A DNA stretch of 64,000 nucleotides from Sva-07 sp963717385 (GTDB taxonomy: Bacteria > Actinomycetota > Acidimicrobiia > Acidimicrobiales > Ilumatobacteraceae). The notes beneath the pieces are model-generated. The model ran no database searches. It was not told where the DNA came from and worked only from the letters and a program-made list of their open reading frames with translations. The translations under genes were made by a program, and so were the position numbers. Positions within the stretch are counted from its first letter, which is position 1. Every line of letters begins with the position of its first letter. Where the stretch lies: NCBI GenBank assembly GCA_963717385.1, contig CAVQWE010000005.1:292033-356032 (forward strand). The letters run 5' to 3'. Shown in pieces: positions 31,947 to 41,214 of this stretch.

Positions 31947-34900
31947 TCACGGCGTCGCCGTTGATGTGGAGGTGGTCGTCGCCGTTGGGGCAGTGGTGGT
32001 CGGGGTCGTCGTGGTCGTGGTCGGTGCAGCAGCGTTCACCGTGAGGGTGGCGGTCTGCGACGTCGCCCCACCATCGGTGACCTGATAGCTCACCAGGAAC
32101 GTCCCCGGCACGGTCGCCAAGATCGACAACGACAGACCGCTGCGGGCAATCACCACTCCACTCGGATCGCTGAACGTGGCATCGACAATCGTTGGGGGCG
32201 GGCCGTCGGGGTCGGCTGCGAGCAGCTGGACCACCGCCGTCGTGCCGATCGTGACCGCGACGGACTGGCTCGTGGCGGTCGGCGGCTGGTTCTGTCGCGG
32301 CGCATTGACCGTCACGGTGGCCGGAGCCGACACGCTGCCGTCGACGTCGCGAACTCGATACGCAAACGACGTCGAGCCTCGACCGTTGCCTGGGTCGACC
32401 CGCACACTCCTGTCGTTGCCCTGCAGTGTCACCGTGCCGACCTCACCGTTGGGGAAGGTGATCGGAAACGATGGGGTCGATGGAAGTTCGCTGATGACGA
32501 GCGCACCAGCGGAGTCAGCGTCGCTGTCATTGGCGGTGAGGTCGAAACTGGCCGGCTCGCCGCTGGTCACATCGACGGTGTCGGCGTTGGCGACCGGCGG
32601 GCGGTTGCGAACCGTGATCGTGATGCTGGCCACGGCCGACAACCCACCCGGATCGACGACCGTTGCCGTGAACGAAGCCGTGACGGGGGCCGCCAACCCG
32701 ACCGGCGGTTGCAGCACGAGGCGACTCGGCTCGTTCAGCACCCACGGCGGGGCGCCGACGACCGTGGTGATCGTCAGCGCTTCGGCGTCGGTCGCCAGGT
32801 TCGTGACCGGCACCACGACCTGGTCGCCGCGGAAGATCTCGAATGAACGTGGCGATGCCACCGGCTCCTGATTGACGTCGATCGTGACCTGTCCGCTGGC
32901 ACGCAAACGGCACGAGTTCACCACGGCATAGCTGATCACGACATTGCCGTTCTGACCCGTGGGCGGCGTGTACACGCCACCGACGTAGCCGGGAGGTCCG
33001 ACGACATCGACGATCGAACCATTCGAACCGTAGGCGCTCAGGTCGACCGCGATCGGCTGGCGGTAACCGGTCTGGAGGAACCCGTCGTTGGCCACCGGCG
33101 TCGACTCGGCGCACGGGCGGACCTCGATGCGCAGTGTCGCGGTGTCGGTCAGTTCGCCATCGCTGACCTGATAGGTGATGACCGCCGTGCCGGACACTCC
33201 TGGTGTGGCGGTGAAGCTGAACGATCGCCCATCGACCAGGCTTGCCGTACCGAGCGCCGGGTCGACGCCCGAGAGCACCGACACCGCCAACGGATCACCG
33301 TCGGGATCGGTGTCGTTGAGCAGGACCGCAACGGTCACCGACCCACCGTTGACCACCTCGGCTGCGTCGTCGCGCGCGTCCGGTGGACGATTCAGTGGCT
33401 CCTGGACGGTCAACACGATGCTCGACGTTGCGGTCAGGCCCTTGCCGTCTCGGATCGTGTACGTGGCCACGATCTGGCCGACGAAGCTCGGGTTGGGAGA
33501 CACGGTCACGATCGACCCTGCCACCGACACCGTCGCATCGCCCGACACGCGCGCTGCCGACACCAACGACAGACCGCCCGGTGTTTCGTCGCGATCGCTG
33601 TCGTTGGCAAGGACGTCGAACTGCTGCGGGGTGCCGGGACCGAAGATCGTGGCGGTGTCAGCAACGGCGATCGGCGGCTGGTTGACCGGTTCGACGATCG
33701 TCACCCGCAGTCGACCGAGTGACACCGCGCCGTCGGTGTCTGCCACCTGATAGTTGATCGTTGCATTGCCGACCTGATCGCCGGCGACGAACGTGATCAC
33801 TCGGCCGCTGCGCGTCGCTGTGCCGATCACCGGGGCCGTCGACGACACCAATTCGAGATCAGCGTTGCGGGTTTCCTCGTCGACGTCGTTCGCGAGCACG
33901 TCGATCGATCCGGTCCCACCGATCTCCACCGAGAGCGAATCGAGCACTGCCTGGGGCGGCCGGTTGGTGATCGCCGGTTCGCGAACCGACACCAGTATCG
34001 ACGCCGATGCGGTCAACCCCCGAGCGTTGGTCACCTCGTAGGTACACCTGAAGGCGCCGGATCGGCCCGACGGCGGGTCGTATCGAACCTGCCCGTCTGC
34101 GGTCACCGTCGCCTGCCCGCCCGACGGACACCCGGGTCGCCCGACCAACGAGGGCCGACCGCCGGACGGATCGCCGTCGTTGCGCAGCACGTCGACGGTC
34201 ACCGGAACGTCGACGAACGTGAACGTCGAGTCGTCGCGGGCGAAGGGTGGCTCGGCCAGCGGTTCGGGCAGCACCGTGATCGTGACGTCGCCGTCCACTT
34301 CGTGCCCGTTGCCGTCGGTGACCGTGTAGGTGAACCGGGCGGTTGCCTGCCCCTCCTCGTCCACGAGTGGCGCCGGCGTGAACTGGATCTGGTCACGGCT
34401 GAACACGATCGCCTGACCAACGGCGTCGTCGGGCTGCGTCACCGACACCACCGTGAGCGGGTCACCGTCGGGATCGACGTCGTTCGCGGTGACCTCGACG
34501 ATCACCGATTCGCCCGCCACCACCTTTTCGGCATCAGCGGTGACGACGGGCGGTCGATTGGGCTCGACGTCGTCGATCACGCCGACCAACACCGAGCCGC
34601 GCACCACATGCCCGTTGCCGTCATCGACGGCGTACGTGAACGGAGCGAGCGCTGGAGCCCCTGCGCGAGCTGTCACGGTGAGCTCGGCACCTGTCGCCTC
34701 GACCTCGAGACCCGCCGGGAGCGGTTCGACCACCGACAACGTCAGGGGGTCGCCATCGGGGTCGGTGTCGTTGACCAACACGGGAACCGGCGTGGTGACG
34801 TCACGACGCAATCGCACGGCATCGGGACGCACCACCGGCGGCCGGTTGGGGTCGCCGATCTGGGCGACCTCGACGCGGATCTCGACGTCGTCGCCAACTG

Positions 34901-36647
34901 CCTCGAGTGCGTCGACGGGTCGATAGGTGAAGACTGCAGTGCCCTCGAATCCCTCGGTCGGAGCGAACCGCAGTGCCGGCAGGCCGGACGGACCGATGGT
35001 TTCGGTGACCTCGCCCAGCTGTGCCTGACCGACGCTCTGGGGCGGCGAGAAGCCACCGAGGCGAAGCGGATCACGCTCGGGGTCGACGTCGTTGAGCAGC
35101 ACATCGATGATCACCGGAACGCCCGGGCCGGTCTGGGCTGAGTCGGCGACCCCGAGTGGCGGCTTGTTGGTCGAACCAGGCGCCAGGAGTTCGATGATCA
35201 CCGAGGCTGATGCGGGCGTGCCGTTGCCGTCGACGATCGTGTAGTCGAACTGGTCGACACCCACATAGCCGGGCTCCGGCGTGTAGACCACGGTCGTCGC
35301 CGTGCCGATGTCGACCGAGCCATGCCCGGGCACGCCCACCGACGACACTGCGATCGCCTCGCCGTCGGGGTCGAAGTCGTTGGCGGTCACTTGAACGGGA
35401 ACCGATGCTCCAGATCGTGCCGTGACCGGGTCGTCGATCGCGATCGGTGGATCGTCGATGCCGTTGTCGTCGGGTTCGCGCACCTCAGGTTCGCGAGCTG
35501 CACCGTCGTCGGTTCCCGACGTGCCGTCAGCCGACTCACCGGCTTCGACGACGTCGCCGTCGTTGCCGAGCACCAAGATGCCCGAAGCGTTCTTGTCGAT
35601 CGCCTGGATGCTCCACGGGTTGATCCCCCACACGAAGTCGCCGGTGACATCGTCGACCCAGACGAGGTCGACCGTGGCCGTTACTGCCAAGTTGGCATCG
35701 GCAGCGACCGATGCTCGCACCTCATCGACGATCGCTCCGTCGCGCCAGTCGAATCGAACGATCGAACTGGGTGCTCTGCGCACCGCTGCGGCAGCCTCAC
35801 CAGCGATCGCCAAGAGGTCCCCACCTCCGAGATCGAGACCTGCGACGGTCGTCGTCTCGTCGAGACCGTCCTGGGACACACACCACAGATCGTCGTCGGC
35901 GCCGACCCATCCACACGCGCTCGGCGGGCCCGGTACCTGGGCGAGAATTTCACTGGGATCGGCCTCGGTGGGGAGCGAGCGCCAGGCACCGTCTCCGAGT
36001 CGGGCCCGACGGCCGGTCACATCGACCACCAGCGGCAAGTTGCCCACGAGCGAAAGCAGCGCGTCGGCATCCACCCCCAGTCGAACCACCTGAGTGTTGG
36101 TCGATGTCGTCCGGACGAGGTCGCCACCGACGAGCGACCAGACCGCCCCATCCGGTGCGACCCGTGTGGCGGTGCCCGACTCGACCGGGAACGAGATCGG
36201 CTCTCCCTCGGCCGGCACCACGTTGGCCTCGCCGTCGTCGGGGTTGACGACCACCAATCCTGCTTGTCCAACTCCGGCCAACGCCCGCCCAACGCCGAGC
36301 GCTGACAAACCGAAAGGTGCGCCGAGACGCAGTTCGACCGAGTCGATCGCCCGCGCCTCAGCCGTGGTGTCGTTGAGCACGAACGCCCCGGGGCCCCCTT
36401 CGGCCACCGAGAGCCGCTCGTCAGGCGTTGCGGCATCGAGGCTGGCGAGCGCCCGTCCGCCATAGCCGTCGACCAGCACGACGCGCCCCGTGGGCTGATG
36501 CACGAACCACCCCGTCGCACGCGCTGATGCGGCATCCACTGCTGGCAGTCCATCGGCGCGCACGACCACGATGACGGCGAACAGCGTCAACAACGTTGCT
36601 GCGATGGCGGCAACGGTTTGGCGCCAGGTGACGGTGGACAGGGTCAC
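31947..36647 (-). CDS. Large surface protein with about 12 tandem Ig-like/cadherin-like repeats
   Basis: This is a 1,566-residue protein. A signal anchor (residues about 9-30) leads to a region to about 400 that looks like repeated beta-blades, consistent with a propeller. An acidic linker precedes about 12 repeats of the Big_9/tandem-95 type. Each begins near N(R/Q/K)PPxAxxD and contains VxANDxDPDGDPL, a likely calcium site. The C-terminus is a Thr/Pro/Ala tail with no sortase motif or TM. It converges on the TgpA-like gene and is divergent from the FtsK-like gene. Repeat proteins of this kind beside moxR-DUF58-transglutaminase genes suggest a cell-surface structure assembled by that operon. 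Confidence 0.85.
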   Translation of the reverse strand: MTLSTVTWRQTVAAIAATLLTLFAVIVVVRADGLPAVDAASARATGWFVHQPTGRVVLVDGYGGRALASLDAATPDERLSVAEGGPGAFVLNDTTAEARAIDSVELRLGAPFGLSALGVGRALAGVGQAGLVVVNPDDGEANVVPAEGEPISFPVESGTATRVAPDGAVWSLVGGDLVRTTSTNTQVVRLGVDADALLSLVGNLPLVVDVTGRRARLGDGAWRSLPTEADPSEILAQVPGPPSACGWVGADDDLWCVSQDGLDETTTVAGLDLGGGDLLAIAGEAAAAVRRAPSSIVRFDWRDGAIVDEVRASVAADANLAVTATVDLVWVDDVTGDFVWGINPWSIQAIDKNASGILVLGNDGDVVEAGESADGTSGTDDGAAREPEVREPDDNGIDDPPIAIDDPVTARSGASVPVQVTANDFDPDGEAIAVSSVGVPGHGSVDIGTATTVVYTPEPGYVGVDQFDYTIVDGNGTPASASVIIELLAPGSTNKPPLGVADSAQTGPGVPVIIDVLLNDVDPERDPLRLGGFSPPQSVGQAQLGEVTETIGPSGLPALRFAPTEGFEGTAVFTYRPVDALEAVGDDVEIRVEVAQIGDPNRPPVVRPDAVRLRRDVTTPVPVLVNDTDPDGDPLTLSVVEPLPAGLEVEATGAELTVTARAGAPALAPFTYAVDDGNGHVVRGSVLVGVIDDVEPNRPPVVTADAEKVVAGESVIVEVTANDVDPDGDPLTVVSVTQPDDAVGQAIVFSRDQIQFTPAPLVDEEGQATARFTYTVTDGNGHEVDGDVTITVLPEPLAEPPFARDDSTFTFVDVPVTVDVLRNDGDPSGGRPSLVGRPGCPSGGQATVTADGQVRYDPPSGRSGAFRCTYEVTNARGLTASASILVSVREPAITNRPPQAVLDSLSVEIGGTGSIDVLANDVDEETRNADLELVSSTAPVIGTATRSGRVITFVAGDQVGNATINYQVADTDGAVSLGRLRVTIVEPVNQPPIAVADTATIFGPGTPQQFDVLANDSDRDETPGGLSLVSAARVSGDATVSVAGSIVTVSPNPSFVGQIVATYTIRDGKGLTATSSIVLTVQEPLNRPPDARDDAAEVVNGGSVTVAVLLNDTDPDGDPLAVSVLSGVDPALGTASLVDGRSFSFTATPGVSGTAVITYQVSDGELTDTATLRIEVRPCAESTPVANDGFLQTGYRQPIAVDLSAYGSNGSIVDVVGPPGYVGGVYTPPTGQNGNVVISYAVVNSCRLRASGQVTIDVNQEPVASPRSFEIFRGDQVVVPVTNLATDAEALTITTVVGAPPWVLNEPSRLVLQPPVGLAAPVTASFTATVVDPGGLSAVASITITVRNRPPVANADTVDVTSGEPASFDLTANDSDADSAGALVISELPSTPSFPITFPNGEVGTVTLQGNDRSVRVDPGNGRGSTSFAYRVRDVDGSVSAPATVTVNAPRQNQPPTATSQSVAVTIGTTAVVQLLAADPDGPPPTIVDATFSDPSGVVIARSGLSLSILATVPGTFLVSYQVTDGGATSQTATLTVNAAAPTTTTTTPTTTAPTATTTSTSTATP

Positions 36648-36793
36648 GAGAACCTCAATGGATCGGCGAGTGGCGGAATCTCACAGTGATGCATCGGCAC
36701 GAAACGGCCTGGAGTCAAGGAATTGTTCAGATGTTGCTCCCCGCCACCCCGAGACGTCGACCGCGTGCGACCGGGTTCCGTAGTGTTCACCCA

Positions 36794-39700
36794 ATGGACA
36801 TCGTCGTGCGCACCCCACATGGTGATGCCGACGTGTCGATCGTCACGCACACACCCTCCACCACGCTCGGTGACGTCATCGCTGCGATCAGCGGTCAGGC
36901 GGTGCCGCGGCTCGCCCTGATCGACGGTCGCGCGATCGATGCACGAACACTGCTCGACGAGGCCGAGTTGGTCCGTGGCGCAGTCGTGACCACCGAGCCG
37001 GCCCGTCCGGCTGCCACGTCGACGACCGCCATCGCCGTGACCCAGATTGCCGGGCCCGGTGCCGGGCGGATCGTGCGTCTCGAGCCGGGCCGGTTCCGGT
37101 TCGGGCCGGGCCGACGCTCGAGCGCCGACGAACTCGACAGTGCGCCGGTCGATCACACCATGTTCGAGCTGATCGTCGAACCCACAGCGACGTCGATCGA
37201 CGTCACGATCGAGTCGGACGCAGCAGACGCCGCTCTCGACGGCGTCGCCGTGAGGTCCCCGACACGATGGACCGGTGGCACTCTGACCGCCGGCTCACGA
37301 GCGTTCGAACTGGAGAACCCGGCGCAGGCCGATCCGACCAGATCGCTGGCCACCCCCGACAGCGACGGCACCGTGTCCTTCAGCCGCCCTCCGCGCCGGC
37401 GCACGGCGCCCGAACGACGGCCGGTCATCGACGCGCTACGCGACGCCACCATGGTCGCGCCATCGCTGTGGGAACGCCGCCCGGGCCATCAAGACGCCTT
37501 CGTTCTGCCGTTCGGTGTCACGGTCGAGGGGTCGAACACCACGAACGTCACGGTCGATCTCGGCGCCGACCGGGCGGTGGCGATCGCCGGGTCGGACCAG
37601 GTTCGATCCGCACTGGCGCGCACCCTTGTCGTCGAGGCAGCCACACTGCACGGCCCCGCCGACCTCGAGATCGTCGTGTTGACCAGTTCCGATCGCGTCG
37701 CCGAATGGGACTGGGCCAAGTGGCTTCCGCACGTGTGCCACGACGGAGCCCCGGCGATCTGGAGTTCGCCCCTCGACATCGAGCGATGGGTCACCCGCAT
37801 GCACGAGCGCGCCGAGTCACCGACACACGCCGGGCCTGGGGCGCCGCTCACGGTCGCCGTGGTCGGCGACCCCGACCTCTGGAACCGTCGCGACGCAGTG
37901 CTGCGACCGGTCCTGTCCCGACCGCCCGCCAACCTCCGACTGATCGCGCTCTGCGACGACGCCGCACGAGCGCCGGCACTCTGCACGACACTGATCGCGG
38001 AGACCGACGACGGGCGCATGCAGTTGCACTCGTTCACCACCGCAGCCGACATCCACGGCATCCGACCCGCACTCACCGAGCGCGCAGTCGCCGTGCGCAT
38101 CGCGCGGGCGCTCGCCCCACTCGTCGATGTCGACCTGCCGATGTCCGACCCACCGGCGCCGGCACCGGCCGAAACGTTCGAGTTGGCCGACCTGGTCGGA
38201 GTGTCGGACCCCGCTGACGTGGCGGCGCGCTGGAACGACGACGCAGCGCCACCGACGGCAACGATCGGCCGCAGCGACGGCCGCAACGTCGAACTCGACC
38301 TTGCCGATGACGTGACCGTGGTGGTCGGACCATCGATGGGCGACGCCGGCGACGTCGCGGCGACATGGCTGCTGTCGCAGTGCGCCCATCGTTCGCCCGA
38401 CGACTTGTGGGTGGTGCCCGTGGCACTCGCCGACGGTGAGCGGTCCGAACTCTGGTGGCGACTTCCTCATGCCACCACCGCGCACGATACGACCGTCGAG
38501 ATCGAACCACAGCGCCTGCTCGCACGGCTCCGCACCGTGCTGGCCGACGCCCACGGTCCGAGTCGGATCGTTCTCGTCGCCGAAACGGTGGCGGCGAACG
38601 GTTCGTCGGCCGATGTCGAGATGGTTGCATCGCTCGCCGATGCAGCGAGGGCCACGGATGGCCTGTCGATGTTGGTGGTCAGTGACCGACCTGGCATCTC
38701 GGAGACCATCGCCGGCACGCTGATCAACGTCGAACGTCGCGACGCCGCTGGCGGTCACGCAGCTGGCCGAGTTGCCACAACGATCACCAGCGCCGCCGAA
38801 TCGGACCAGCCCTGGACTCCGCTGCAGCCCCCCAGGACTCCTGGCGGCGTCCTCGACGTGCGGCCGGCGGTGATCGGGCGGGCCCTGACCCCGCTCGAGC
38901 GCCGCCTCGAGCGACGCCGGACCGAGGCGGAGAACACGCCGAGCCCCGCCCTCGCGGCCGCCTTCGACATCCTCCGACGAGCAGCGTCGCAGTACGAAAC
39001 CAGGTCCGACGGCGCGGCTGTGCGTCGCGTGGCCGTTCCCCCGCCGATGCCGACACTTCTCGACCTCGACGAGCTCTTCGACGGCACCCCCGGCGATGGG
39101 GTGCCGCTCGGCCTTGCCGACGACCCGGAAGCCGCCGGGGTGCGAATCGAGTGGTGGGAGCCGGGGAGCGGGTCGCTGCTGCTGTACGGGTCGCGACGCT
39201 CGGGAATCGAACAGGTACTGACCACCGTGGCCGTCGGCATCGCTGACCGTTTCTCCGGTGACGACGTCCGCATGATCGTGGTCGAAGCATCGGCGGGGCG
39301 CCGTCGAGCGCTCGTCCACCTCGGCCAACACCTCCGAATCATCGATCCAGGTCACGTCGCCGATGTCGCCGACGCACTCGGCGACATCGAAGCGGAAGTC
39401 CATCGTCACCACGTCGGCAATGGCGTCAACGCCGACCTGCCTCGCCTCGTGGTGTTGATCTCCGATCTGGCCCAGCTGCGTCGGCACCACGCGGAGCACG
39501 AGTTGGGCGCCCGGATCGACGACGTGCTCGCCACGGCCGCCCAACCGAACTCAGGTGTCGACATCGTTGCGTACACCGCCGAACTCGGTGGTGCCGGACC
39601 GCTTGCAACCGCCGCAACGAGCCGACTGGTCGGCGCTTCGTCGAATCACGCCGAGCTGTCAGCGCTCGGCGTCGACGAACCGGGCGAACTCGACGGGGTG

Positions 39701-39802
39701 CTCGGCCGATGCCGAGCATTTCCCGGTGGACACCTGGTACAGCTCGCGATGTCCGACGTCAGTGCCGAGATGCTCTTCGAGCGCCGCGGGAGCGAAGGGT
39801 GA
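36794..39802 (+). CDS. EccC/FtsK-SpoIIIE-like protein without intact Walker A motifs
   Basis: This is a 1,002-residue protein. It opens with a small ubiquitin-like or FHA-associated fold (MDIVVRTPHGDADVSI to about 70), as in actinobacterial FHA-FtsK/EccC proteins. Three blocks then follow in the order of FtsK domains. The first is near 250-460 (ADLEIVVLTSSDRVAEWDWA). The second, near 500-660, has a P-loop place reading VVVGPSMGDAGD. The third, near 770-930, reads LLLYGSRRSGIEQ. None has GK(S/T), and no Walker B Asp-Glu pair is convincing. It is also shorter than usual for the family. It probably acts as a scaffold or inactive relative of type VII secretion motors. No EccB, EccD or WXG100 gene is seen. 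ATG 36794 is the best start. Confidence 0.72.
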   Translation: MDIVVRTPHGDADVSIVTHTPSTTLGDVIAAISGQAVPRLALIDGRAIDARTLLDEAELVRGAVVTTEPARPAATSTTAIAVTQIAGPGAGRIVRLEPGRFRFGPGRRSSADELDSAPVDHTMFELIVEPTATSIDVTIESDAADAALDGVAVRSPTRWTGGTLTAGSRAFELENPAQADPTRSLATPDSDGTVSFSRPPRRRTAPERRPVIDALRDATMVAPSLWERRPGHQDAFVLPFGVTVEGSNTTNVTVDLGADRAVAIAGSDQVRSALARTLVVEAATLHGPADLEIVVLTSSDRVAEWDWAKWLPHVCHDGAPAIWSSPLDIERWVTRMHERAESPTHAGPGAPLTVAVVGDPDLWNRRDAVLRPVLSRPPANLRLIALCDDAARAPALCTTLIAETDDGRMQLHSFTTAADIHGIRPALTERAVAVRIARALAPLVDVDLPMSDPPAPAPAETFELADLVGVSDPADVAARWNDDAAPPTATIGRSDGRNVELDLADDVTVVVGPSMGDAGDVAATWLLSQCAHRSPDDLWVVPVALADGERSELWWRLPHATTAHDTTVEIEPQRLLARLRTVLADAHGPSRIVLVAETVAANGSSADVEMVASLADAARATDGLSMLVVSDRPGISETIAGTLINVERRDAAGGHAAGRVATTITSAAESDQPWTPLQPPRTPGGVLDVRPAVIGRALTPLERRLERRRTEAENTPSPALAAAFDILRRAASQYETRSDGAAVRRVAVPPPMPTLLDLDELFDGTPGDGVPLGLADDPEAAGVRIEWWEPGSGSLLLYGSRRSGIEQVLTTVAVGIADRFSGDDVRMIVVEASAGRRRALVHLGQHLRIIDPGHVADVADALGDIEAEVHRHHVGNGVNADLPRLVVLISDLAQLRRHHAEHELGARIDDVLATAAQPNSGVDIVAYTAELGGAGPLATAATSRLVGASSNHAELSALGVDEPGELDGVLGRCRAFPGGHLVQLAMSDVSAEMLFERRGSEG

Positions 39803-40788
39803 GTCCGATCATGCCCACACGCGGCGACGGGATCGGCATCGAGATCACCCACGACGTGATTCGTGGAGTGCGTCTGAGTTCCAACGAGCCAGGCCGAGTT
39901 GTCGCCGCCGCCGAAGTGCCGGTCGCGTCGCGTTCCGACGAACGATCTCTCGTCGACGCACTGGTGCGTCTGCGAGCCGAACTCGGCGACACGATCGTGC
40001 CGACGCGTGTGGCGGTGTTCCCGCCGGAGAGCACGCTGACCCGTGTCGATGCGACCGGGCTGAGCCCGCACGACCTCAACGCGCTGCGCTCGGACCTGCA
40101 GACTTCACGCAACGCTGCGTCGAGCATCTTGGTCGACGATGGTCCGAGACGGTGGTTGGTCGGTGTCACCTGGAACGACGCCGACATCAGGCGCTTGGAG
40201 GAACTCACCGAGCGATCCGGCTTCATCGACGTGGCGATCGACCCGAGCCCGCTCGCTCTCGTCAGGGTGCTCGGCGAACGGACGACTCATGTGCGGCGCG
40301 ATGCCGGGCCCGATCAGAGCTTCGGCGCCATCACGTCCAACGGTGTCGTGGTCGCCGCGGCGGCATTCGACTCGATCGCCCGGATGGCCCCTGCGATCAG
40401 TTGCAGCAACAGCGACGTCTCGATCGGCTGGTTCGATGACATCGCCGAACCCACCGAACTGGTGGCCGAACTCCGCCGCTTGCTCGACGACGCACCTCCG
40501 GTCGACTGCCTGATCGAGCTCGCCTCGACGCCATACCCCGGCTTCCCTTCCCACGATGTCAGGGCGTCTCAACGCCAGTGCGTGGCACTCGGAGCCGCAG
40601 TCGGCGCCGCCGGACTCGCAGGACGTCTGCGTCCCGTCGACATCTCGATGACTGTTGCGAACACGTCGAGCGAGCACGAACGACCCTGGGCGATCGAGCG
40701 CGTCTCCGACCTGCCGGCCCCGCGCAGCGCACCGAAGATCGGGCGGTCGAAGCGAGCAGTCGCCCGGTTGCTGCCCCGCCGGCGCTGA
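39799..40788 (+). CDS. Possible actin-fold protein of the PilM/GspL type, unknown function
   Basis: No firm family assignment is made. The 329-residue protein begins GIGIEITHDVIRGVRLSS, which resembles the phosphate-1 strand of actin-like proteins. Segments like VAVFPPESTLTRVDATGL and DVAIDPSPLALVRVLG match the layout of PilM and GspL. GIGIEI lacks the usual DxG, so nucleotide binding is doubtful. A hydrophobic stretch near 265-280 (CVALGAAVGAAGLAGRL) might be a membrane contact. The tail is Arg/Lys-rich. GTG 39799 overlaps the FtsK-like stop (GTGA); ATG 39811 is an alternative. The coupling suggests both act together. Confidence 0.55.
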   Translation: MSPIMPTRGDGIGIEITHDVIRGVRLSSNEPGRVVAAAEVPVASRSDERSLVDALVRLRAELGDTIVPTRVAVFPPESTLTRVDATGLSPHDLNALRSDLQTSRNAASSILVDDGPRRWLVGVTWNDADIRRLEELTERSGFIDVAIDPSPLALVRVLGERTTHVRRDAGPDQSFGAITSNGVVVAAAAFDSIARMAPAISCSNSDVSIGWFDDIAEPTELVAELRRLLDDAPPVDCLIELASTPYPGFPSHDVRASQRQCVALGAAVGAAGLAGRLRPVDISMTVANTSSEHERPWAIERVSDLPAPRSAPKIGRSKRAVARLLPRRR

Positions 40789-40806
40789 GCGACCGGGACG
40801 ACGAAC

Positions 40807-41214
40807 TCAGTCGTCGAAGATCGACGGGCGTTCGCCGAACACGGCCACTGCTTGACGAAGCGGTACGAGATCGCCGCCGCTGCGACGTTCTTCCGCCGCA
40901 GCGATCGCGTGACGGGCGATCTCGCGAGCTTGTTCGACTTCGGCCCGCAGCCGTGCGTTCTCGAGCTCGAGGTGCATCACCCGGCGGATGCCTTCGAGGT
41001 TCATTCCCTCGTCGGTCAGTTCGGAGATCCGTTGCAGGACGGCGATGTCGGCGTCGCTGTACCGCCGGTTGCCACCATCGGTTCGTGCCGGGGTGACCAG
41101 CCCGCGTCGCTCGTAGATCCGCAGCGTCTGCGGGTGCATGCCAGCAAGCTCGGCTGCCACCGAGATCACATAGACCGCTCGGGTGCGTGACCGTTCGTTC
41201 TCGTGTGTGGTCAT
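40807..41214 (-). CDS. hspR: Heat-shock repressor HspR (MerR family)
   Basis: HspR is a MerR-family repressor of the dnaK and clpB regulons in actinobacteria, using DnaK as co-repressor. This 135-residue protein has the helix-turn-helix and wing VISVAAELAGMHPQTLRIYERRGLVTPARTDGG in the first 50 residues, then the ADIAVLQRISELTDEGMNLEGIRRVM helix. A short coiled coil follows. It lacks the metal or ligand Cys of other MerR proteins, as expected for HspR. Its ATG overlaps the dnaJ stop (ATGA). As the last gene of the dnaK operon it is placed for autoregulation through the HAIR at 44985-45005. Confidence 0.94.
   Translation of the reverse strand: MTTHENERSRTRAVYVISVAAELAGMHPQTLRIYERRGLVTPARTDGGNRRYSDADIAVLQRISELTDEGMNLEGIRRVMHLELENARLRAEVEQAREIARHAIAAAEERRSGGDLVPLRQAVAVFGERPSIFDD

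Noticed and set aside
36648..36793. Possible divergent promoter between the Ig-repeat and FtsK-like genes
   Set aside because: The 146-bp gap must hold promoters for both directions, but I see no convincing -35/-10 pair or operator, so I do not list one.
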